Below are positions 46,816 to 56,339 of a stretch of 64,000 bases of DNA, piece by piece. This stretch comes from Novosphingobium taihuense (lineage in GTDB: Bacteria > Pseudomonadota > Alphaproteobacteria > Sphingomonadales > Sphingomonadaceae), in the NCBI RefSeq assembly GCF_007830315.1, contig NZ_VLKJ01000007.1, positions 124,001 to 188,000 of the forward strand, given 5' to 3'. Each line of letters starts with the position of its first letter. Position 1 is the stretch's first letter. Position numbers and translations under genes: made by a program. The notes beneath the pieces were generated by a model. It did no database searches, was not told the origin of the DNA, and saw only the letters and a program-made list of their open reading frames with translations.

Positions 46816-48126
46816 ATGCGTGCTACTTTCGGACTGATTGGCAAGACGGCCATGGCCCTCGCGCTTTCGGCCGGCGCACTGTCGGTCACGTCGACCGCGG
46901 CTTTCGCCAAGGACAAGGAACCCAAGGCTGAGAAGGCCAGCTACTCCAAGGAATTCGTGACCGCAGCAGGACCAATTCAAAAGACTGTCACTGCATTGGA
47001 TGAAGCCAAGAAAAAGGGCGCGGATGCCGGTGCACAGAAGGCTCTTCTGGCCAATGCTCCGGCTGAACTTGCAGCAGCCGAAGCCGCAGTGAAGACCCCG
47101 CTCGACCGCATGGCAGCCGGGGGCTGGGCAGTGAGCATCGGCGGCGTTCTCAATGACGTTGCGATGCGCCAGCGCGGCATTCAGAACATGCTCGACAGCG
47201 GTCAGGTACCTGCAGCAAACGTTACCGAATACCAGTTCTATCTCGGTAACTTCGCATACTCGAACAAAGATTTCGCAACCGCTGTAAAGGCGCTGACGTC
47301 AGTTGTTCAGGCAAACTACAAGGATGACACGGCGGCAGAGCTCCTTGCGGACTCCTATGCGCAGCAGGGCCAGAACCCGCAGGCTCTCGAAGCGCTGAAA
47401 ATGGCAGTTGCAGCGCGCAAGGCCGCAGCGCAGCCGGTACCTGAAGGCTGGTTCAAGCGTGCAAACCTGATTGCCTACAAGAACAAGCTCGGGCCGCAAG
47501 CGATCGAATGGTCGACCCTGATGGTCGAGAACGACCCGACGCCGCTCAACTGGCTCGGTGCCGGTCAGCTCGTCCGCGAGTTCAGCCAGTTCACCAACCA
47601 GGAATCGCTGGATCTCGGCCGACTGCTTCTGCGTTCGGGCGGTTTCCAGAATGATCCGAAGTACGTCGAGCGCGAATACGTCGAGTACATCGAGGCAGCT
47701 GACCCTCGCCGTCTGCCGGGCGAAGTGCTCAAGGTTGCGAATATGGGCGTGCAGGCCGGTATCCTGAAGGCAAGCGATCCTTTCGTATCCGACGCAATGA
47801 GCCAAGCCAAGGGACGCATCGCGCCCGACAAGGCTTCGCTCCCTGCGCTCGACAAGGAAGCTCGCGCCGCCAAGGACGGCAAGAGCCCGATGGCCATGGC
47901 TGATGCCTACCTTTCGTACGACGAAGCCGCAAAGGCCGAGGAGTTCTACAAGATGGCGATCGAGAAGGGCGGCATCGACAAGGATCGCGCCCTGACCCGG
48001 CTGGGCATCGCCCAACTCGATCAGGACAAGTTCACTGATGCCAAGGCGACATTCGCCCAGGTCGGAGGCGCTCGCGCAGCCCTTGGCCGTCTGTGGCTCG
48101 CCTACGCGAACACCCAGGCCCAATGA
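46816..48126 (+). CDS. Periplasmic TPR-repeat protein of unknown function
   Basis: A 436-residue protein with a signal peptide ending AFAK near residue 31. The rest is helical, with TPR-like units around 140-200 (FYLGNFAYSNKDFATAVKAL, LADSYAQQGQNPQALEAL) and 370-430 (AEEFYKMAIEKGG, RLGIAQLDQDKFTDAKATF). Its codon use and Lys/Ala-rich composition suggest high expression. It has its own leader and a strong terminator, so it is a single-gene unit. It probably scaffolds protein interactions in the periplasm; partner unknown. Confidence 0.8.
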   Translation: MRATFGLIGKTAMALALSAGALSVTSTAAFAKDKEPKAEKASYSKEFVTAAGPIQKTVTALDEAKKKGADAGAQKALLANAPAELAAAEAAVKTPLDRMAAGGWAVSIGGVLNDVAMRQRGIQNMLDSGQVPAANVTEYQFYLGNFAYSNKDFATAVKALTSVVQANYKDDTAAELLADSYAQQGQNPQALEALKMAVAARKAAAQPVPEGWFKRANLIAYKNKLGPQAIEWSTLMVENDPTPLNWLGAGQLVREFSQFTNQESLDLGRLLLRSGGFQNDPKYVEREYVEYIEAADPRRLPGEVLKVANMGVQAGILKASDPFVSDAMSQAKGRIAPDKASLPALDKEARAAKDGKSPMAMADAYLSYDEAAKAEEFYKMAIEKGGIDKDRALTRLGIAQLDQDKFTDAKATFAQVGGARAALGRLWLAYANTQAQ

Positions 48127-48156
48127 TCGCCGCGGGCGAGTAAACTGAACAACGAA

Positions 48157-48185
48157 AGGGCGGCCCGAAAGGGTCGCCCTTTTTC
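48157..48185 (+). terminator. Intrinsic terminator after TPR gene
   Basis: A 10-base stem AGGGCGGCCC / GGGTCGCCCT (one G:U) with GAAA tetraloop and a run of five T including the last stem base. It lies 31 bases after the stop. Confidence 0.9.
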
Positions 48186-48211
48186 ATTTCCTGCTACAGT
48201 TCTTCTATTGA

Positions 48212-48862
48212 TCAGCTCGCTGGCGAGAACTCTCCGCTAGCTTCATCCAGGACGTGAAGGATGCCGTCCGAGATTGCGAAGAACGCACCTCTCAACCGCA
48301 GTTCGCCACTGGCTTCCTTGCGACGAATGCAGGGGAACGTGCGCAGGTTGGTGATACTGGCACGGACTCCCGCCTGCTCCATCGCGCGCTCCGCCCCGCG
48401 ACCTTCGGTGCCGTAATTCGCCACGACTTCTTCGCGAACGTCATCGAGCAACGCGATCCAGTCGGCGACGAAACCGCCTTCGCCCGGCTCGGTCCCTTTG
48501 AGGCTCTGTGTCAGCGCCGCCTTGCAGCCACCGCACATCCCATGCCCCATGACCACGACTTCCTTGACCTTGAGCACCTGTACTGCGAACTCGAGCGCCG
48601 CCGAGACGCCGTGGTGGCCAGGAGTGGTTTCGAACGGCGGGACCATGGCAGCCACGTTGCGCACGACGAAGATTTCGCCGGGGTCGACATCGAAGATCTG
48701 GGCGGGATCCACCCGGCTGTCGGAACAGGCGATGATCATCACCTGCGGCTCCTGACCTTCGCGAAGTTCGCGCCAGCGTTCCAGCTTCGGCGTCCAGCCA
48801 TGTTCGCGGAAACGGCGGTAACCTGCGAGCAGGCGGTCGAGTTCGGGTGAAGGCTGGGTCAT
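48212..48862 (-). CDS. Beta-class carbonic anhydrase
   Basis: A 216-residue zinc enzyme interconverting CO2 and bicarbonate. Zinc ligands are Cys46 in ACSDSRVDP, His107 and Cys110 in GHGMCGGC, with Asp48-Arg50 as the catalytic dyad. There is no signal peptide, so it is cytoplasmic, supplying bicarbonate for carboxylases such as the AccA complex. It is divergent from lipA and convergent with the TPR gene across the terminator. Confidence 0.95.
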   Translation of the reverse strand: MTQPSPELDRLLAGYRRFREHGWTPKLERWRELREGQEPQVMIIACSDSRVDPAQIFDVDPGEIFVVRNVAAMVPPFETTPGHHGVSAALEFAVQVLKVKEVVVMGHGMCGGCKAALTQSLKGTEPGEGGFVADWIALLDDVREEVVANYGTEGRGAERAMEQAGVRASITNLRTFPCIRRKEASGELRLRGAFFAISDGILHVLDEASGEFSPAS

Positions 48863-48928
48863 GACTGCGGCTAATGGCGGTATAGATTGGGTCTTTCAAG
48901 TGGTGGCGTAACGGCTTATCTGGTCGCC

Positions 48929-49873
48929 ATGAACGAGCCGGCCCAGAACCTTCGCCCTGAACGCCAACGCAAGCCTGACTGGATCCGCGTAAAAGCGCCA
49001 ACCAGTAAAGGTTATGGCGAAACTCGCGCCCTAATGCGTGAGCTTGGCCTTAACACCGTGTGCGAAGAAGCAGCCTGCCCGAACATCGGCGAATGCTGGA
49101 CCAAGAAGCACGCCACCGTGATGATTCTTGGCGATGTCTGCACGCGTGCTTGTGCGTTCTGCAACGTCAAGACCGGCATGCCTCGCGCCGTGGACCCTAT
49201 GGAGCCACTCAATGTGGCGACCGCTGCGGCCAAGATGGGGCTCGAACACATCGTCATCACATCGGTCGATCGTGACGATCTGCCCGATGGCGGGGCGGGT
49301 CATTTCGTCAAGGTGATCAAGGCCCTGCGCGATCTCACGCCCAATACCACGATCGAAATTCTGACTCCGGACTTCCGCAACAAGATGGAAGCTGCTGTTG
49401 AATCGATCGTCGACGCGGGGCCCGACGTCTACAATCACAACCTTGAAACGGTGCCGCGCCTTTACCCAACCATCCGTCCTGGTGCGCGGTACTACGCCTC
49501 ACTGCGCTTGCTCGAACAGGTAAAGCGCCACGATCCACGCATCTTCACAAAGTCAGGTATCATGCTCGGCCTTGGCGAGGAGCGACTCGAAGTACATCAG
49601 GTGATGGACGATATGCGTTCGGCACAGATCGACTTCCTGACCATGGGTCAGTATCTCCAGCCTACCCCGAAACATGCCAAGGTGATCGACTTCGTGACGC
49701 CAAAGGCGTTCGAGGCTTATGGCTCGATTGCTCGCGCGAAGGGATTCTTGCAGGTCGCAGCCAGCCCGCTGACCCGGTCGAGCTATCACGCTGGCGATGA
49801 TTTTCGGCAGATGCGCGCAGCGCGCGACGAGCAACTCTCCAAGCTCGCCCAGAAAGCCGAAGCACAGGCCTGA
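48929..49873 (+). CDS. lipA: Lipoyl synthase
   Basis: A 314-residue radical-SAM enzyme inserting two sulfurs into octanoyl chains on lipoyl domains. The auxiliary cluster ligands are Cys45, Cys50 and Cys56 ([12 protein letters not shown]) and the radical-SAM cluster ligands are Cys71, Cys75 and Cys78 (CTRACAFC). The start at 48929 gives the usual N-terminus ([11 protein letters not shown]). It would lipoylate PdhB and the E2 subunits. The RatA-like gene follows after 2 bases. Confidence 0.97.
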   Translation: MNEPAQNLRPERQRKPDWIRVKAPTSKGYGETRALMRELGLNTVCEEAACPNIGECWTKKHATVMILGDVCTRACAFCNVKTGMPRAVDPMEPLNVATAAAKMGLEHIVITSVDRDDLPDGGAGHFVKVIKALRDLTPNTTIEILTPDFRNKMEAAVESIVDAGPDVYNHNLETVPRLYPTIRPGARYYASLRLLEQVKRHDPRIFTKSGIMLGLGEERLEVHQVMDDMRSAQIDFLTMGQYLQPTPKHAKVIDFVTPKAFEAYGSIARAKGFLQVAASPLTRSSYHAGDDFRQMRAARDEQLSKLAQKAEAQA

Positions 49874-49875
49874 GC

Positions 49876-50337
49876 TTGCCCCGCATAACCGAAACCCGCA
49901 CCCTGCAGTGGTCGGCCGAACAGATGTTCGACCTCGTTGCAGACGTGCGCCGGTACGCAGAATTCCTGCCTTGGGTCGTTGCTACGCGGATCAAGTCTGA
50001 CAGCGAACGTGAAATGATTGCCGACATGCTTGTGGGCTTCAGCGCTTTGCGCGAAAAGTTTACCTCTCGCGTGCTCAAGGAGCGGCCTCGTTCGATCAAG
50101 GTCGAATACATCGAAGGTCCGTTGAAGCGCCTCGAGAACGACTGGACTTTCCGCAGCAATCCCGAAGGCGGCTGCACGATTGAGTTCTGCGTCGACTTCA
50201 CGTTCCGAAGCGCGATCTTTGAGAAGCTTGCAGGTCAGTATCTCGACGCGGCATTCCGCAAGATGGTCGCCGCGTTCGAGAAGCGTGCAGAACAGCTTTA
50301 CGGCAGCAACAGTTCCAGCGCTGTAAGCGTCGCCTGA
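49876..50337 (+). CDS. RatA/COQ10-like START-domain protein
   Basis: A 153-residue lipid-binding-fold protein. The opening WSAEQMFDLVADVRRYAEFLPWV and the later GPLKRLENDWTF are those of the COQ10/RatA family: Coq10 homologues bind ubiquinone, and E. coli RatA has been reported to affect 70S ribosome assembly. It starts at TTG two bases after the lipA stop without a clear ribosome site, so translation is probably coupled. The 3' end overlaps the convergent CinA gene by 40 bases. The ubiquinone role is the likelier one in alphaproteobacteria. Confidence 0.85.
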   Translation: MPRITETRTLQWSAEQMFDLVADVRRYAEFLPWVVATRIKSDSEREMIADMLVGFSALREKFTSRVLKERPRSIKVEYIEGPLKRLENDWTFRSNPEGGCTIEFCVDFTFRSAIFEKLAGQYLDAAFRKMVAAFEKRAEQLYGSNSSSAVSVA

Positions 50338-50807
50338 AAGCGCACTTCGGCGCGCGTGCTCTCAGGATCGAAGCTCTTCAATTCGGCATTGGTCGCCTCG
50401 GGGTCCTCGCCACGCTTGGCGCAGGCGAACACGACCGTGCCAACTGGCTTTTGATCAGAGCCACCATCGGGTCCGGCGACGCCGGTAATGGCCACGGCGA
50501 CATCTGCGCCTGACTTCTTCAGCGCGCCCTGCGCCATGGACCAGGCAACGGCGATCGAGACTGCGCCGAAGGTGTCGATCAGATCTTCCGAAACACCGAG
50601 AAGCTGGTTTTTCGCCTCGTTCGAATAGGTTACGAAACCACGGTCAAGTACGGCTGAACTGCCCGGTACTTCCGTCAAGGCGGCAGCGACAAGCCCGCCG
50701 GTGCAACTCTCGGCTACAGCTACCTTGCGTCCGATTGCGGAATTCTCTTCGACAACCCGGCGCGCGAGAGCACCGATTTCGACGGGAAGCAGGCTGTCCA
50801 TTGGCAT
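50298..50807 (-). CDS. CinA C-terminal-type nicotinamide-nucleotide amidase
   Basis: A 169-residue stand-alone CinA amidohydrolase domain (PncC type) that deamidates NMN to NaMN. Motifs are AESCTGGLVAAALTEVPGSS near the start, TYSNEAKNQLLGV, and ITGVAGPDGGSDQKPVGTV. The N-terminal COG1058 domain of full CinA is absent. The start is ATG 50807, or two codons later. It overlaps the end of the RatA-like gene and is followed upstream on the same strand by a secreted unknown. Confidence 0.88.
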   Translation of the reverse strand: MPMDSLLPVEIGALARRVVEENSAIGRKVAVAESCTGGLVAAALTEVPGSSAVLDRGFVTYSNEAKNQLLGVSEDLIDTFGAVSIAVAWSMAQGALKKSGADVAVAITGVAGPDGGSDQKPVGTVVFACAKRGEDPEATNAELKSFDPESTRAEVRFQATLTALELLLP

Positions 50808-50811
50808 GGTC

Positions 50812-51363
50812 TCAGGCCGCCGTTTTGCAGATGGGGAAAGACGATGCTTTGCCGGGCTTCGGCTTGTCTGCCAGCACGAGAACGAATGTAACGAGTTCAG
50901 CCGTGTTCTCCGGCGGCAGCGGAGAAAGCAGGCGTACTCCGCGCTCGATCGCAGTGCACTGCTGGGGCTTGATCTCGCCGCTCACCAGTTCGCTAACCAT
51001 CGCCTCGACGAAAGGCTGTACCGCGTTGTCGGGCAGGTTCTTCATCATATCGGCCATCTTCGGGTCCTTGCTCCCGCCAAGCTTGAGGAACGCCGTTTTG
51101 GCCATGGGCCAGTTATCGTCCTTGCGCGCAGCATAGCGGTTCAGGAATTCGTTGCCGCGCGTCGCGAAGTATCCGTTCGCTGAAAGATGTGGCTTGCAGC
51201 TCTTGATGGTGCCGTCGATCACCGAGGGCAGGGCATAGCCGACAAGGGCGGTCACTTCGCCTTCGCTCAGGCACGGTGCAGATTCAGTCGCGGCATTCGC
51301 GACCTGTCCCTGAGCCATAGCCAAGGCGGCAATTGCTGCAGCGGCTCTACGATTTGACATCAT
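50812..51363 (-). CDS. Secreted protein of unknown function
   Basis: A 183-residue protein with an Ala-rich signal peptide ending VANAATE near residue 25 and AGGAG 10 bases before the ATG. Three or more cysteines (PCLSEG, KSCKPHL, QQCTAI, ICKTAA) suggest disulfides in the periplasm. No family is recognised. It lies between ispDF and the CinA gene on the same strand, 4 bases from the latter, so the three may be one operon. Confidence 0.7.
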   Translation of the reverse strand: MMSNRRAAAAIAALAMAQGQVANAATESAPCLSEGEVTALVGYALPSVIDGTIKSCKPHLSANGYFATRGNEFLNRYAARKDDNWPMAKTAFLKLGGSKDPKMADMMKNLPDNAVQPFVEAMVSELVSGEIKPQQCTAIERGVRLLSPLPPENTAELVTFVLVLADKPKPGKASSFPICKTAA

Positions 51364-51385
51364 GATTCGTCTGCTCCTGCGGTGA

Positions 51386-52546
51386 TCAGCGTGCAACAAC
51401 TGTTGCAACGGCCTGTGCGGCGATACCTTCGCCTCGGCCAGTCAGGCCCAGACGCTCCGTGGTGGTCGCCTTGACCGAGACAGCGTCCAAGTCAATCCCG
51501 AGAATCCGTGCAAGCGCTTTGCGCATGGCAGTCTTATGCGGTCCGATCTTCGGTGCCTCGCAGATGATCGTGACATCCACATTGCCAATGTCATAGCCGG
51601 CATCGCGGGCAAGATGCGCCGCATGCGCCAAGAAGCGGTCTGACGAAGCCCCCTTCCACTGCGGATCTGATGGCGGGAAATGGTCGCCGATGTCACCAAG
51701 CGCGACAGCACCCAGCAGTGCATCGACCAGCGCGTGGATCGCAACATCCGCGTCGGAATGCCCCGAAAGACCTTTGCCATGCGGCACTTTCACCCCGCAG
51801 AGCCACAACTCCTCTCCCTCGACAAGCCGGTGAACGTCAAACCCAATGCCGGTGCGAGTAGCCCGTATCATGCCCTGCTCCTCGAGATCGGCGGCAAACG
51901 TGACCTTGCGTAAAGCTTCGTCACCCGTTGCCAGCAGGACTTCATGTCCCGCGGCAACCGCCACCTGCGCGTCATCACCTGCATCGGGCTCGCCCTGCCA
52001 GGAACGGTGTGCATCCAGGATAGTCGAATAATCAAAAGCCTGTGGGGTCTGGACACGATACAACTCTTCGCGTTCGACCTTTCCGGCCATTGCCCCACGT
52101 TCTCCACGGATCATGCTATCGACAACCGGGAGCACCGGAATGGTCGCAACCCCACGCTGCAACGCTTCTATCAGTCCGCCGATGACCGCTTGAGAGAGTA
52201 AGGGCCGGGCGGCGTCGTGGATCAGGACTTGCGATGGAGCGTCAGGTTCCAGGGCTTCGAGCGCCACGCGCACGGATGCCTGCCTGGTTTCACCACCGAG
52301 GACAAAACGAACATCCGCCAGCCCGCCCAGCGAAGTCGCCGCAACCTCTTCCCATCCCTCTGGAATCGCAACCATGATGGGGCGGATTCCGGCTTCGACC
52401 AGAGCTTCGACCGAGTGGCGCACGAGCGGCTTTCCCCGCCACTCAACAAACTGTTTCGGCACCATTCCGCCCGTCCGCAGCCCCTTGCCAGCGGCAACGA
52501 CAACGGCTGCAGTCGATCGTGAGGAAAGAGAAAGGGCATCGGTCAT
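51386..52546 (-). CDS. ispDF: Bifunctional IspD/IspF isoprenoid enzyme
   Basis: A 386-residue fusion catalysing two steps of the methylerythritol phosphate pathway. Residues 10-225 are the CTP-dependent cytidylyltransferase IspD ([20 protein letters not shown]). Residues 231-386 are IspF (GIGFDVHRL with metal ligands Asp237 and His239, then [12 protein letters not shown]). The intervening IspE step is encoded elsewhere. The start at 52546 trims 17 unconserved residues. Fusion of these two is common in alphaproteobacteria and may channel intermediates. It is divergent from dusB. Confidence 0.96.
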   Translation of the reverse strand: MTDALSLSSRSTAAVVVAAGKGLRTGGMVPKQFVEWRGKPLVRHSVEALVEAGIRPIMVAIPEGWEEVAATSLGGLADVRFVLGGETRQASVRVALEALEPDAPSQVLIHDAARPLLSQAVIGGLIEALQRGVATIPVLPVVDSMIRGERGAMAGKVEREELYRVQTPQAFDYSTILDAHRSWQGEPDAGDDAQVAVAAGHEVLLATGDEALRKVTFAADLEEQGMIRATRTGIGFDVHRLVEGEELWLCGVKVPHGKGLSGHSDADVAIHALVDALLGAVALGDIGDHFPPSDPQWKGASSDRFLAHAAHLARDAGYDIGNVDVTIICEAPKIGPHKTAMRKALARILGIDLDAVSVKATTTERLGLTGRGEGIAAQAVATVVAR

Positions 52547-52661
52547 CCGCCGGGCCTCTACCAGCGTCGTAGGGGAGGGGGCAACTGCGCAGACCAATCG
52601 GCTTGCCGTTTCAATTGCGATCGACTAAGCGCTGCCTGTTTTTTAGGCAGATTGATCCCCG

Positions 52662-53708
52662 ATGTTCGATGTTCCCGCTCCGCCCGTGCTGAAGCCCATT
52701 CAGGTTGGCTCCGTTCAGGTTGATTGCCCAGTCGTGCTCGCGCCAATGACGGGCGTATCGGACCTTCCATTCCGCACGATCGTCCGCCGGTTCGGCTCGG
52801 GCCTAAACGTTACCGAAATGATTGCCAGCCCGGCGGCCATTCGCGAGACACGGCAGTCGATCCAGAAAGCTGCGTGGCATCCTATGGAGGAACCGGTTTC
52901 AATGCAGCTGGTTGGCTGCGATCCGGCGCAGATGGCAGAGGCTGCCAAGCTTGTCGAACAGCAAGGCGCTGCAATCATCGACATCAACATGGGCTGCCCG
53001 GTGCGGAAGGTGGTGAATGGCGACGCCGGCTCCGCGCTCATGCGCGACATTCCCTTGGCCACCCGGCTGATCGAGGCGACGGTCAAGGCGGTCAAGGTGC
53101 CCGTCACAGTCAAGATGCGCATGGGCTGGTGCCATGACAGCCTCAACGCCCCGGAGCTCGCGCGCATTGCCGAAGACATTGGCGCAAAGATGATTACTGT
53201 CCACGGTCGCACCCGCAATCAAATGTACAAGGGCAATGCCGACTGGGGCTTCGTGCGCCGGGTAAAGGAATCGGTCACGATCCCGGTTATCGTCAACGGC
53301 GACATCTGTGGAATCGAGGACGTTGCTACTGCCATCGAACAGAGTGGAGCCGACGGCGTGATGGTCGGGCGCGGCTCTTACGGCCGCCCGTGGCTGCTCG
53401 GCCAGATCATGCATTGGCTTCACTCCGGTGAACGTAGGGAAGATCCAACTCTACCCGAACAGTACGCGCTGATCGTGGAACACTACGAGGCAATGCAGGA
53501 ACACTACGGGACTGTGACGGGGGTCAACATGGCCCGCAAGCACATCGGTTGGTACACCAAGGGTCTCCACGGATCGGCTGATTTCCGGAACAAGGTGAAC
53601 TTCATCGACGACCCCAAGGTGGTCCTTGCCAACCTCGCCGATTTCTATGGCCGCGCAATCGAGCACCAGCTTGCAACCGCAGTGACGGGTCAGCGCGAGG
53701 CGGCATGA
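52662..53708 (+). CDS. dusB: tRNA-dihydrouridine synthase (NifR3 type)
   Basis: A 348-residue FMN enzyme reducing uridines in the tRNA D-loop. The core reads [13 protein letters not shown] at residue 27, with catalytic Cys112 in NMGCPVRKV, and [15 protein letters not shown]. Its stop overlaps the ntrB ATG (ATGA). The nifR3-ntrB-ntrC order is ancient in alphaproteobacteria, where nifR3 got its name from nitrogen-regulation mutants. Confidence 0.95.
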   Translation: MFDVPAPPVLKPIQVGSVQVDCPVVLAPMTGVSDLPFRTIVRRFGSGLNVTEMIASPAAIRETRQSIQKAAWHPMEEPVSMQLVGCDPAQMAEAAKLVEQQGAAIIDINMGCPVRKVVNGDAGSALMRDIPLATRLIEATVKAVKVPVTVKMRMGWCHDSLNAPELARIAEDIGAKMITVHGRTRNQMYKGNADWGFVRRVKESVTIPVIVNGDICGIEDVATAIEQSGADGVMVGRGSYGRPWLLGQIMHWLHSGERREDPTLPEQYALIVEHYEAMQEHYGTVTGVNMARKHIGWYTKGLHGSADFRNKVNFIDDPKVVLANLADFYGRAIEHQLATAVTGQREAA

Positions 53709-54823
53709 TCGCTCTTCCGGACTGGCGGCGGACGGAACCCGGGCAAAAGCCCGATCCCAAGCGTGTCGTGGCCAGCCTGCCGCTTGCACTTCTTCAGCTC
53801 GATCCGGACCTGATCGTCGCTTCGGTCAATCCCGCGGCCGAGCAACTCATGGGGCAGAGCTACCGGCGGCTGATCGGCAAGTCCGTGGCAGAGCTGTTCG
53901 AGTTTGAGGAACCTCTAATCCTGGGGCGGCTTGCCGATGGCGAAGCGCACCTGTTTGCGCGCGGGGTTGGCGTTCGGATCATGGGGCAACTATCCCGCCG
54001 TTTCGATGTGATGACCAGCCCGGTGACCCACTGCCCAGGCTGGCAATTGCTGATGCTTCACGAAGGCGTCGGGGTGGAGGCGCTCTCGGGAGACGGGCAC
54101 GGAGCCGGGGGTGGGGAGGGCGTTGCCCTGCGCGCGCCTGAAGTTCTGGCCCACGAAATCAAGAATCCGCTCGCCGGGATACGTGGCGCCGCCCAATTGC
54201 TCGACCGCAAGCTCAATGAGCACGACCGGGCGATGACTGGCCTGATCACGGCGGAAGTTGATCGCATTGCAAAGTTGATCGACCAGATGCAGTCGCTTTC
54301 CCGCCGCAGTGCCGAGCCGGTCCAGCCTTGCAATCTGCATGAGGCAGTCAGGCGAGCGCAGGCCGTGCTTGCTGCCGGGCATCCATCCGACGTTGCCATC
54401 GAGGAAGAGTTTGATCCCTCGCTCCCACCGATCATGGCCAACCCGGATTCGCTCGTGCAAGTCCTGCTGAATCTTTTGAGCAATGCGCGCGAGGCCTGCC
54501 AGAATCAGGCCAATCCCGGCATCGCCGTCCGCACCCGCTTTGCCAGCGGCATCCAACTTCACGCTGGCCCTGGCGGCAAACCACTGCGCCTTCCGATTGA
54601 ACTGCGTGTCTCAGACAATGGCCCTGGCATCGATCCGACCCTTCGCGATCACATCTTCGAACCCTTCGTCACGGGCAAGAAAAGCGGGCAGGGGCTTGGT
54701 CTCGCGCTCGTACAGAAACTGGTGCGCGAGATGAATGGCCGCATCACGCATGACCGCGATGAAGCCAAGGGCCTCACCCACTTCCGCATCCATCTCCCCG
54801 TAGCCGGATCGGTGCCGCGATGA
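53705..54823 (+). CDS. ntrB: Nitrogen regulation sensor histidine kinase NtrB
   Basis: A 372-residue soluble kinase that phosphorylates NtrC under nitrogen limitation, governed by PII. A PAS domain (20-120) precedes the H-box [12 protein letters not shown] with His150. The N-box LLSNAREA and G-boxes DNGPGID and GQGLGLAL are in the ATPase domain. A Gly-rich linker (130-140) separates the PAS and kinase parts. It overlaps dusB and ntrC by 4 bases each. Confidence 0.94.
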   Translation: MIALPDWRRTEPGQKPDPKRVVASLPLALLQLDPDLIVASVNPAAEQLMGQSYRRLIGKSVAELFEFEEPLILGRLADGEAHLFARGVGVRIMGQLSRRFDVMTSPVTHCPGWQLLMLHEGVGVEALSGDGHGAGGGEGVALRAPEVLAHEIKNPLAGIRGAAQLLDRKLNEHDRAMTGLITAEVDRIAKLIDQMQSLSRRSAEPVQPCNLHEAVRRAQAVLAAGHPSDVAIEEEFDPSLPPIMANPDSLVQVLLNLLSNAREACQNQANPGIAVRTRFASGIQLHAGPGGKPLRLPIELRVSDNGPGIDPTLRDHIFEPFVTGKKSGQGLGLALVQKLVREMNGRITHDRDEAKGLTHFRIHLPVAGSVPR

Positions 54824-56262
54824 CCAAGCGCGTCCTGCTTGTCGAAGATGACGCATCGATTGCCTTGGTGATCACCGCCGCTCTCGAGGCTGAAGGCTTT
54901 GCCATTGACCGCTGCGATTCCGTGGCTGGCCGTGACCGCTTCCTTGCTCAGAACGACTATCGCCTTTTGTTGACCGATGTGATGTTGACCGACGGCGACG
55001 GGATCGAGTCACTGGGCCCCGTACGGGACGCCCATCCGTCGATGCCGATCATCATTCTTTCGGCACAGAACACGCTAGACACCGCAGTGCGCGCAAGCGA
55101 GACCGGTGCGTTCGAGTATTTTCCCAAGCCGTTCGATCTCGAAGAACTTGTCCGCACCGTGACGCAGGCTATCGGGAAGGCGGAAGCTGCTGAGATCGAC
55201 GTACCGCAGGACGTCACGCAGGGCCTGCCATTAGTCGGCCGAAGTGCAGCCATGCAGGCGGTCTATCGCATGATCACGCGCGTTCTGCGCAATGATCTGA
55301 CTGTCCTGATCTTGGGTGAATCCGGCACCGGCAAGGAATTGGTGGCAGAAGCGATCCACCAACTGGGCAATCGCAGGGCAGGGCCATTCGTGGCCGTCAA
55401 CACAGCTGCAATTCCCGCCGAATTGATCGAGAGTGAACTGTTCGGCCACGAGCGTGGTGCATTTACCGGCGCCGTCGTCCGCTCGATCGGCAAGTTCGAA
55501 CAGGCAAGCGGCGGAACATTGTTCCTGGATGAGATTGGCGACATGCCGATGCAGGCGCAGACGCGCCTGCTGCGAGCGTTGCAATCAGGCCGCATCCGCC
55601 GTGTTGGTGGGCGCGATGAAATCACGCTCGATTGTCGCATCGTGGCGGCAACAAACCGCGACCTTCTGCCGATGATTGCCAACGGCACGTTTCGTGAAGA
55701 CCTCTACTATCGACTTGCCGTGGTGCCGATCGAACTGCCGCCTTTGCGTGAGCGCGCGGACGACATTGAAGCCCTTTCACGCCACTTTCTCGCTAGCGCG
55801 GCCGCCGAGGGCCTGCCTCGCAGGCAGTTGACGCAGGCAGGGGCAGACCTGCTTGCGCAACAGCCTTGGCGCGGGAACGTGCGTGAATTGCGCAACTTCA
55901 TCTATCGCCTGGCATTGCTCGCTCGCGAGGAAGTCATAGATGCGGCCTCCATCGAACCGCTTCTGGTGCACACGGAAAGTGGTGCGCAATCGCGCCTGAC
56001 GCCAGAGGCAACCGAGCTTGCAGGCCCGAGCGACATGGCCAATGCGGTCGGGCACTGGCTATCCACCAACGCACCCGCGCAGGGCGAAGTCTACGACGCT
56101 GCGCTTGCAGCATTTGAACGCCCTCTGTTCATCTCGATCCTTGCGCAGACGGGTGGAAACCAGCTTCGCGCCGCGCAGATCCTCGGCATCAATCGCAATA
56201 CGCTGCGCAAGCGACTGTCTGTTCTTGGGATTGCACCAGAAGATTATACCCCTCGTTATTGA
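54820..56262 (+). CDS. ntrC: Nitrogen regulation response regulator NtrC (sigma-54 activator)
   Basis: A 480-residue activator: receiver domain with phospho-acceptor Asp53 (LTDVMLTDGDG), AAA+ domain with Walker A GESGTGKE (166-173) and the sigma-54-contacting loop GAFTGA (213-218), and a Fis-type DNA-binding end (GGNQLRAAQILGINRNTLRKRL). All functional motifs are intact. It is coupled to ntrB and probably activates nitrogen-scavenging promoters; glnA and amtB are not in the window. Confidence 0.96.
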   Translation: MTKRVLLVEDDASIALVITAALEAEGFAIDRCDSVAGRDRFLAQNDYRLLLTDVMLTDGDGIESLGPVRDAHPSMPIIILSAQNTLDTAVRASETGAFEYFPKPFDLEELVRTVTQAIGKAEAAEIDVPQDVTQGLPLVGRSAAMQAVYRMITRVLRNDLTVLILGESGTGKELVAEAIHQLGNRRAGPFVAVNTAAIPAELIESELFGHERGAFTGAVVRSIGKFEQASGGTLFLDEIGDMPMQAQTRLLRALQSGRIRRVGGRDEITLDCRIVAATNRDLLPMIANGTFREDLYYRLAVVPIELPPLRERADDIEALSRHFLASAAAEGLPRRQLTQAGADLLAQQPWRGNVRELRNFIYRLALLAREEVIDAASIEPLLVHTESGAQSRLTPEATELAGPSDMANAVGHWLSTNAPAQGEVYDAALAAFERPLFISILAQTGGNQLRAAQILGINRNTLRKRLSVLGIAPEDYTPRY

Positions 56263-56339
56263 CGCCCCGCCGTTTAAGGCGCGTCGCCAGTCGGTTTCCT
56301 CTTGCATTTTTGCAACAGTGGTGTTGTGACCGTGCAACT

